Shown here in pieces: positions 13,082 through 18,249 of a stretch of DNA of 18,249 nucleotides. Origin of the DNA: DAOOOU01 sp964435635. GTDB taxonomy: Bacteria; Bacillota_I; Bacilli_A; RF39; UBA660. Positions within the stretch are counted from its first letter, which is position 1. Every line of letters starts with the position of its first letter. The stretch is taken from contig CAYSZU010000016.1 of assembly GCA_964435635.1 (NCBI GenBank), positions 1 to 18,249 of the forward strand, read 5' to 3'. The notes below the pieces were generated by a model. It was not told the DNA's origin. It saw nothing but the letters and a program-made list of their open reading frames with translations, and ran no database searches. A program made the position numbers and the translations under genes.

Positions 13082-15178
13082 TTAGAATTTAAAACATTTG
13101 GCAATTGTAATCCGATTACCCCAAGTCCCGAACAAATCAGTGTTTTGACTGCCCGGATCCCACATAAATAATCTAGTATAATTTGAATTGCTTGTTGAGA
13201 TATCATCTATTGCCACCCAATGTTGCCCGGTTGAAGATGCTGTGCCATGACCTTTTACTTCAACAACCATCCGACATCCTGATTCGATTTTAGTTTTTAA
13301 GTAAGTCAAAATTTGACTTTTTGATTTTCCATAGATACTTTCACTTGATACTTGGGAAGCGCTAGGAACTATTTTTTGAACATAACCAACACCCATATAA
13401 TTACAATTCAAGGCAACACCGCCATTGCTATTTAAGGCTTTAGCAAATGTTCCTGGATCAAAAACGGTTAAATTAGTTTGGGCTTCAGAACGAGCAATTT
13501 GAATTGCAACAGAAGTAATAAAGCAACCTACTCTACCTAAAGTACATGTCCCAATTCTAGTTGAACGCCAAGCCGGATCATACTGCTTCCAATTAGCATA
13601 ATCACCCGAAGCAACAGTTCCTGTACCAGTCGAATATTCACAATCCGCGCTACTAACAGTATTTGATGTACCATAAACACTTAGTAATATTTGGGTATAG
13701 TCATATCCTTCCGCCGCAAAATTAATAAATTTATCTGTTTCGACCGAAGTATAACTTGTTGCTACTATTTGATCAGAAGGACTAAGTAGGAATTTACCTG
13801 CCACTTCACTAGCTAGGGCTTCTACATGGGCTATTCGGCCTTCTGATAAAGCGCTTTTCCATAACTTAGCATTTGGTGTGCTGGCTAACACCTCGGGAGA
13901 ATATAATGCAACGGTTCCTTCAACTTTATATATATCATCACGATAATCCCAGTACACTTGGTCATTAGTACAAGCTCTCATCCGAATCTTGTTAGTAGTT
14001 GCATTATAACCATAAAAACAATCATCAGCATTACCTGGACACATCCCCTTATTTCTTGTAAAAGCAAAATTACGGACCGCGATTATTTGGGCTTTTAAAG
14101 CCTCATCAGCCGTGCTTTCACCAGCTTCTGCTAAAGCTACTCCTAAGACATATTTTTCTAAAGGAATTGTTTCTAAGACTTCAAAACTATCCTCAGTAGC
14201 ATGACAATTAACTAGTTCAACTTCAACATTGCTATAAGTTTGACCATCAGCAGTATATTCACAATTCCAACCAGAAGGAGTGTTATCGCCACTTCCTTTT
14301 CCTTCGCCTTGTAAAACGATTATCAAAATAAAAGCTGCAAAAACAAGAATTAATAAGACAACCGAAAGAATTATTAAAGTCGCCGTTGGATTCATTTTCA
14401 TAAAGGTCCAAATAGCGTTTTCTTTCTTTTCTTTTTCTTCTTTATCTTTTTTTTCAGTAACTTGTTCAACGGCCTCTTCTTGGGCCTCTTCCGCTGAAGA
14501 TTCCTCTTCTGCTTGCTGTTGGGCCGCTTTTTGTTCCGCTTCATCATTTCTTTGTTGAGCGGCTTCTTCAATTCGCTGTTGGGCTTCTTCTTGAACTCTT
14601 TGGCTCTCTTGGTTTTCTCTAGATTCTTTAATATAATCCGGATCATATTCACCATCTTGCGCCTTCGGTTTATTAGCTTTTGCTGGTTGTTGTGGCGCTT
14701 TATTTGCCCCTGGTTGTTGTGGCGTTGCGCCTGGAGCAAGGCCTTTACCTGCTCCACCTGCTGCGTTTGCGGCATTACCTCCTGCTGCACCTCCTGCTGC
14801 ACCACCAGCTGCACCACCAGCTGCACCAGCTGCTTTTCCAGCTCCGCCACCCATCATACTAATTCCTTGATCGGCAACATCAATCATCCCAGAGTCATTT
14901 AGGGCTTGACTTGCTTTATTAGCGACTGGTGATTTATCAATAACAGTAGCTGCTTTGTCTAATATTTGTTCCCCAACGGCGGTATTAGCAACCGTATCAG
15001 TAATAGCTCCACCGCTACCTGTAAAATATGTTTCCGCCGCTTTTATTGCAACTTTAGCGGTCTTTTTATTACTTTCATGTTCTTCGGCTTTTTGTTCTTG
15101 CGCAGCAGCTTGTTCAGGAGAAACATTACTTTGTTCGGAAGGATTATTTTGCGGATTATTTTTTTCTTGTTCGTCCAT
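13082..15178 (-). CDS. Membrane-anchored bifunctional cell-wall hydrolase: SpoIID-like plus C39-like peptidase
   Basis: 698 residues. A long cytoplasmic N-terminus (1 to about 260) holds a conserved-looking helical part (40-105), an Ala-Ala-Gly-Gly repeat (about 117-134), a Gln/Pro stretch and a Glu/Gln/Ala coiled coil (about 183-255). One membrane segment follows (about 265-289). Outside lies a SpoIID/LytB-type domain: EKYVLGVALAEAGE (341-354) with the putative catalytic Glu351, then EALKAQIIAVRNFAF. At the C-terminus is a peptidase C39-like (papain-fold) domain from about 535: WKQYDPAW, Cys552 in GCFITS, His653 in QHWVAI and Asp674 in FMWDPG. SpoIID cleaves glycan strands and C39_2-type domains cut peptides, so the protein probably opens peptidoglycan for the secretion channel, the VirB1 role. 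The start at 15178 has AGGTGG 5 bases upstream; the in-frame GTG at 15187 does not. It is first in a two-gene operon with 12237-13064. Confidence 0.85.
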   Translation of the reverse strand: MDEQEKNNPQNNPSEQSNVSPEQAAAQEQKAEEHESNKKTAKVAIKAAETYFTGSGGAITDTVANTAVGEQILDKAATVIDKSPVANKASQALNDSGMIDVADQGISMMGGGAGKAAGAAGGAAGGAAGGAAGGNAANAAGGAGKGLAPGATPQQPGANKAPQQPAKANKPKAQDGEYDPDYIKESRENQESQRVQEEAQQRIEEAAQQRNDEAEQKAAQQQAEEESSAEEAQEEAVEQVTEKKDKEEKEKKENAIWTFMKMNPTATLIILSVVLLILVFAAFILIIVLQGEGKGSGDNTPSGWNCEYTADGQTYSNVEVELVNCHATEDSFEVLETIPLEKYVLGVALAEAGESTADEALKAQIIAVRNFAFTRNKGMCPGNADDCFYGYNATTNKIRMRACTNDQVYWDYRDDIYKVEGTVALYSPEVLASTPNAKLWKSALSEGRIAHVEALASEVAGKFLLSPSDQIVATSYTSVETDKFINFAAEGYDYTQILLSVYGTSNTVSSADCEYSTGTGTVASGDYANWKQYDPAWRSTRIGTCTLGRVGCFITSVAIQIARSEAQTNLTVFDPGTFAKALNSNGGVALNCNYMGVGYVQKIVPSASQVSSESIYGKSKSQILTYLKTKIESGCRMVVEVKGHGTASSTGQHWVAIDDISTSNSNYTRLFMWDPGSQNTDLFGTWGNRITIAKCFKF
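14778..14825 (-). repeat. 12-bp tandem repeat encoding Ala-Ala-Gly-Gly
   Basis: Four contiguous 12-base units inside the hydrolase gene: two copies of cctcctgctgca followed by two copies of ccaccagctgca on the plus strand. They encode GGAAGG-type periodicity in frame. Units differ at third positions in pairs, which points to duplication of a unit pair. Copy number changes would keep the reading frame. Confidence 0.85.
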
Positions 15179-15212
15179 GGCTACCACCTACTTTAATATC
15201 TATATTAGCACT

Positions 15213-15221
15213 ATTATATCA
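15213..15221 (-). promoter_or_regulatory. Extended -10 promoter of the hydrolase operon
   Basis: On the minus strand, TGATATAAT (TG at 15220-15221, TATAAT at 15213-15218). The -35 region is only a T run from the upstream terminator. The leader to the ATG at 15178 is about 28 bases. Confidence 0.6.
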
Positions 15222-15234
15222 TATCAAAAATAAT

Positions 15235-15263
15235 AAAAAAAGTTGATATTTTAATATCAACTT
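15235..15263 (-). terminator. Terminator after virB4
   Basis: Stem AAGTTGATATT (15240-15250) / AATATCAACTT (15253-15263), followed on the minus strand by a T tract. It starts 4 bases below the virB4 TAA (15268-15270). Confidence 0.85.
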
Positions 15264-15267
15264 AATC

Positions 15268-17052
15268 TTATAGTCCGCCACCCGAACCAAATAAATCTAA
15301 TTCTTCTTGAGTACAAATGACATGAATTCGCATTCTTCGACTACCACAGACAAATAATGCTTCACCTTGATTATAGTATTTTATGCTATCTATTTCATTT
15401 TCATTAAGATCAATTAATTTAGCTAAGTCATCAACCGCTTGTTTCTTTAATCCCATTATTAAATAATATGAAGCATTATCAAAGATTGCTTTCCCGTGCA
15501 TTATTAAATTAGGCGCCGCAAAGTCGGTTGGTTGCTGAGTAATTATAATTGTTCCCGCATTATACTTTCGACTTCTTCTTTGAATTTGGGCTAAAAATTC
15601 TGCTCCTAATTCATTTCGACTAGATAATAAAACATGCGCTTCATCAACTGATAAAATAGAAGTTATTGCTCGGTCTAAACATAGGCCCCAAGCATACTTT
15701 AAGATGTTAAAGAACAAGGCATTACGAATATTCTCATCAGAATTCATTAATTCTTTAATATTGAAAACAATAAAATCACTATCAATTTCTAATGTTGTAT
15801 GACCAGTAAAATAATATCTTAATTCTTTAACTAAGGGTCTTATTTTTAACTCTAGTCTTTCCATAACGTCTCTTTCCCTTGTTCGATCCGGCATTGATAA
15901 TAAACGGCCTTTAATTGTTGCATAAACATCATCAAAAGTTGGAAAATCTTTTGATGAAAACTTACTAAAGTCAGTCTCAAAATCTATTTTATAACGTTTA
16001 TATGTATCTTGAACAATTTCACTAAACATTGTTAAGACATCATCTTCAACTGAAGGTGAATAATATTTTAAGAAAGCTTTTAATGATTGAATTGTTCGAG
16101 TTAACACTGTATAACCTAACCCTTGTGAAATATCGTCTTCGTCAGCATCCATGACAATTTCTAAAGGATTAATCATCCCAAAATTACCACCTTTGCCTAA
16201 GTCAAGGAAACTTCCCCCAACTAGACTACACATTTCTGATAATTCTCCTTCAGGGTCAATCGCAACGACTTTATAGCCGTTTCTAATATGACTACGAATT
16301 AGTAATTTTGCGGCGGTTGATTTACCACTTCCAGAAGTACCTAAAATAATTACATTCGCATTGTTTCGATTATGTTCTTTTTTAATTTTATATAAGAATT
16401 GATTAAACAATACTACCCCGCCGGAAAAATCCACCCCTAATAAAGTAGCATTTTCCGGGTCCTTAATACTATCAAAAACAAACGGATACATCGCCGCAAT
16501 TGTTACTGAAGGAATTGGTGTTCCAATTCTTTTTTCAATATCTTGCTTTGGAAAGATTGGAATCATTGACTTTAATACTTTTTCTTGTTCAAACATCAAC
16601 GGTACTGCTCTCATCCCCATCGCATCAATATAACTACGGACTTGAATTTTACGCATTTCTAATTCTTCTTGACTATTAGCAGTAATCATCACATGTAGCT
16701 GAAAATCATAGATTCGCGCTTGAGTTGAAGCGAGCATTGAAATAAACTGCTCTAACGATTCATAATCTTGTCTAATTCTTTCCTGAATTGTCTTATCATT
16801 TTCAGTTTGATAACGCATTTTTAAATCCGCTATTTCTTTATTGAGCATTCTTTGTAAAACCGAAAATTCAATTGGAATATGTTTAGCCACAACTTTTACC
16901 CCAATAACATTTGAAATATTTGATAAATAGCCATAATCGATATATTTTGGATAACTAATTACTGATAAAATAGTGGCATACTTATTGCTGATTTGAAACT
17001 CAGTTGGTTTAAAATGCATCCCTTTAGGAGCTATTTCGCTTTTAATTGCCAT
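15268..17052 (-). CDS. VirB4-family secretion ATPase (TrsE-like)
   Basis: 594 residues. An N-terminal VirB4 domain (1 to about 180) is followed by the ATPase: Walker A GTSGSGKS (238-245), then KVVAIDPEGEL (261-271) and the LDLGKGGNFGMINPLEI block (283-299). Walker B is ILSVDEAH (466-473), and the QRRSRKYNAGTIIITQQPTD motif (491-510) follows. No membrane segment is evident, as expected for a peripheral inner-membrane ATPase that drives channel assembly and transfer. The protein is at the size of Gram-positive VirB4/TrsE proteins; the separate 193-residue protein upstream is a TrsD-type partner and not a broken N-terminus. The start codon overlaps the upstream stop (TAATG), and GGTGA lies 7 bases above, so translation is coupled. 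Confidence 0.92.
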   Translation of the reverse strand: MAIKSEIAPKGMHFKPTEFQISNKYATILSVISYPKYIDYGYLSNISNVIGVKVVAKHIPIEFSVLQRMLNKEIADLKMRYQTENDKTIQERIRQDYESLEQFISMLASTQARIYDFQLHVMITANSQEELEMRKIQVRSYIDAMGMRAVPLMFEQEKVLKSMIPIFPKQDIEKRIGTPIPSVTIAAMYPFVFDSIKDPENATLLGVDFSGGVVLFNQFLYKIKKEHNRNNANVIILGTSGSGKSTAAKLLIRSHIRNGYKVVAIDPEGELSEMCSLVGGSFLDLGKGGNFGMINPLEIVMDADEDDISQGLGYTVLTRTIQSLKAFLKYYSPSVEDDVLTMFSEIVQDTYKRYKIDFETDFSKFSSKDFPTFDDVYATIKGRLLSMPDRTRERDVMERLELKIRPLVKELRYYFTGHTTLEIDSDFIVFNIKELMNSDENIRNALFFNILKYAWGLCLDRAITSILSVDEAHVLLSSRNELGAEFLAQIQRRSRKYNAGTIIITQQPTDFAAPNLIMHGKAIFDNASYYLIMGLKKQAVDDLAKLIDLNENEIDSIKYYNQGEALFVCGSRRMRIHVICTQEELDLFGSGGGL

Positions 17053-17633
17053 TAAATCATCACCGTCCCAAAATTCGATGTCATTCCACCGTTTAAGAAA
17101 TTATCTAAAATCATTCTAATATCATCATTAGAAACTTGGGTTGAATTGATTTGACAATTAGCTAAAGTCGCAATTAAATTGCTAATTCGCTTTTGCACAA
17201 TCTCCAATTTCTTCTCTTTAAACATAATATAATACTCTGTATCAACGACATTATATTCGGCGCCCATAAACATATTTGCTTTATTAATATCTTGCATAAT
17301 AAGTTTTCTAATTACACCATTTGTCGTCTTTGAATATAATATTTGTAAGTGTGATAAATACAAATTGATATCAACTGGTCGATCAGCAATAATTAACCAG
17401 AATTCATAATCAATAATATTATAAAAATTACGTAAATTGAATATTATGTTATCTTGTGCTCCTTTATCTAAAATAAAGATATTTTTAGGTGCCACTTTTA
17501 CACCAGTAACATAATAACCATTATCTAGTTGAATCATTCCGTTTAAGATTTGCTTAATCGGCATCCAGTCCTCCGTAAAAGGACTAGAACTAGGAACGTT
17601 TATCGCGTTTTGATTGTTCATCATAGCTCGCAC
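17052..17633 (-). CDS. TrsD/TraC-like conjugative transfer protein
   Basis: 193 residues from a GTG at 17633, which has GGAGAGG 5 bases upstream; ATGs at 17624 and 17621 are farther from it. There are no membrane segments. The opening DWMPIKQILNGMIQLDNGYY and the following VTGVKVAPKNIF are like the start of VirB4-type N-terminal domains and of the TrsD/TraC-like proteins that sit between the PrgI/TrsC and VirB4/TrsE genes of Gram-positive conjugation clusters. The gene order here (PrgI, this gene, VirB4) is the same, which is the main basis for the call. It overlaps the PrgI-like gene by 44 bases in another frame and overlaps virB4 by one base (TAATG). Its exact role is not established; it probably acts with VirB4 at the inner membrane. 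Confidence 0.7.
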   Translation of the reverse strand: MRAMMNNQNAINVPSSSPFTEDWMPIKQILNGMIQLDNGYYVTGVKVAPKNIFILDKGAQDNIIFNLRNFYNIIDYEFWLIIADRPVDINLYLSHLQILYSKTTNGVIRKLIMQDINKANMFMGAEYNVVDTEYYIMFKEKKLEIVQKRISNLIATLANCQINSTQVSNDDIRMILDNFLNGGMTSNFGTVMI

Positions 17634-17919
17634 ACCAACCTCTCCAATAATATTTTTTTATTCCCGTATAATACCTTAAGATGTTACCAAGTAAAGTCAT
17701 CACGTTATGATATGGCGGGGTTGGCATTATCATTAAGGTGGAAAATAATGCCGGCGATATCATTAATAACAGTTTGCTAAGATCAGATGTTTTAATCATT
17801 ACTAATAATAAAGTGCTAATGGTAACTCCTGTACAGAAGACAACCAGATCAACTTTATTAAATATTCCTAAGATCAACATCGACTTTTTTGAATTAGCCG
17901 GAATCAAATAATTATTCAC
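17590..17919 (-). CDS. PrgI/TrsC-like inner-membrane T4SS component
   Basis: 109 residues from a GTG at 17919 with AAGGAGG about 9 bases upstream. Two membrane segments sit close together (about 22-42 and 48-65), followed by the PTPPYHNVMTLLGNILRYY stretch and the aromatic KKYYWRGW end, the pattern of the PrgI family (Pfam PrgI) of Gram-positive conjugation systems, the VirB3 counterpart. The N-terminus YLIPANSKK also fits. It ends in TAG inside the next gene, so the two overlap by 44 bases. It lies 29 bases below the partial upstream gene, in the same operon. Confidence 0.8.
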   Translation of the reverse strand: MNNYLIPANSKKSMLILGIFNKVDLVVFCTGVTISTLLLVMIKTSDLSKLLLMISPALFSTLMIMPTPPYHNVMTLLGNILRYYTGIKKYYWRGWCASYDEQSKRDKRS

Positions 17920-17948
17920 CTTTTTATTCCTCCTTTATTTATTCTTTA

Positions 17949-18249
17949 TTATTTCTTATCATCAGTTTTTTTAGCCTCTTCAATTCTTGTTCTAACCTTG
18001 TCAGCCGCTATTTTTTGTTCATATGAGTACCTTTCAGCAACTTTCTTAATGCCTTTCATTAATTCGCCCAGATTTTTACTTTGCGTCCTTCCTGTCTCAT
18101 CAATATAATTAATCATACTACCATCAATGTGGTTCATTAAACTGTCAGTATTATCGGCAAAATCAGTAACCATCGCATTCTTTATCATTTCATTATCGGA
18201 CCCAAGATCTTTCATTGCGTTTTGCATTGTAGTTTGTAATTCATTAACC
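17949..18249 (-). CDS. C-terminal end of a gene running past the window edge; possibly a VirB6-like protein tail
   Basis: The frame is open from the window edge (18249) to the TAA at 17949-17951, about 99 codons. An ATG at 18227 has no ribosome site just above it and protein-like sequence (VNELQTT) precedes it, so the gene most likely begins outside. The visible part is hydrophilic and helical, rich in Lys, Asp and Met, ending in KKTDDKK. In Gram-positive conjugation clusters the gene just before PrgI is often a polytopic VirB6/TrbL-like protein with a hydrophilic tail; that identity is an inference from position only. Confidence 0.6.
   Translation of the reverse strand, partial: VNELQTTMQNAMKDLGSDNEMIKNAMVTDFADNTDSLMNHIDGSMINYIDETGRTQSKNLGELMKGIKKVAERYSYEQKIAADKVRTRIEEAKKTDDKK

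Noticed and set aside
14398..14902. Long open frames on both strands opposite or across the hydrolase coiled-coil and Ala-Gly region
   Set aside because: They arise from low-complexity codon usage in the real gene; their products are Lys/Gln- or Cys/Ser-rich strings with no ribosome site.
17052..17633. VirB4 split by a frameshift into two genes
   Set aside because: The downstream protein already has a full-size VirB4 N-terminal domain, the TAATG overlap is a designed coupling, and Gram-positive clusters normally carry a separate TrsD-type gene here.
1..18249. CRISPR array, insertion sequence or transposase
   Set aside because: No spaced direct repeats of the right size and no transposase-like protein were seen on either strand.

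Overview
The window reads as one stretch of an AT-rich (roughly one third G+C by eye) low-GC Gram-positive chromosome, probably a Bacilli/Mollicutes-related, possibly gut-associated lineage. Evidence for this is a YutD-family protein, a GSP13/CvfD-like S1 protein, strong AGGAGG-type ribosome sites, TTGACA/TATAAT-type promoters and a PrgI-type Gram-positive type IV secretion cluster. The code appears standard: Trp is TGG, TGA is used as a stop, and TAG ends several genes. The lineage is inferred from these features, not from any search.

Left third (1-5040). The 3' end of a tRNA (probably Leu) is followed by small, tightly packed housekeeping genes: a membrane-anchored protein of unknown function, an S1-domain RNA-binding protein, a NifU-type Fe-S scaffold (NFU), a Pro/Gln-rich protein of unknown function, a YutD-family protein, a tail-anchored coiled-coil protein, a ferredoxin with a Cys-x-Cys tail, and a RluB/RsuA-type pseudouridine synthase. 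Most have their own recognisable promoter, a short leader, and a hairpin terminator that overlaps or closely follows the stop codon.

Middle (5040-9860). This holds a decaying two-gene locus: an ankyrin-repeat protein interrupted by an in-frame TAG in its last repeat, and upstream of it a 5'-truncated gene that looks like the C-terminal part of a MoxR-type AAA ATPase. The truncated end abuts, head to head near 8003, the 3' remnant of a plus-strand gene whose stop codon and terminator survive. Two intact genes then follow: rmuC and a DedA/VTT-type membrane protein that may be leaderless.

Right half (9860-18249). A minus-strand Gram-positive type IV secretion/conjugation cluster is read in the order: partial gene (possibly a VirB6 tail), PrgI-like, TrsD/TraC-like, VirB4 ATPase, SpoIID plus C39-like cell-wall hydrolase, a single-pass extracytoplasmic protein, and the VirD4 coupling ATPase. 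PrgI, TrsD and VirB4 are translationally coupled. The hydrolase and VirD4 have their own promoters after terminators. By family knowledge the two ATPases power substrate recruitment and transfer, PrgI and TrsD belong to the inner-membrane complex, and the hydrolase opens peptidoglycan. No relaxase, integrase or origin of transfer is visible, so whether this is a mobile element or a resident secretion system cannot be settled here.
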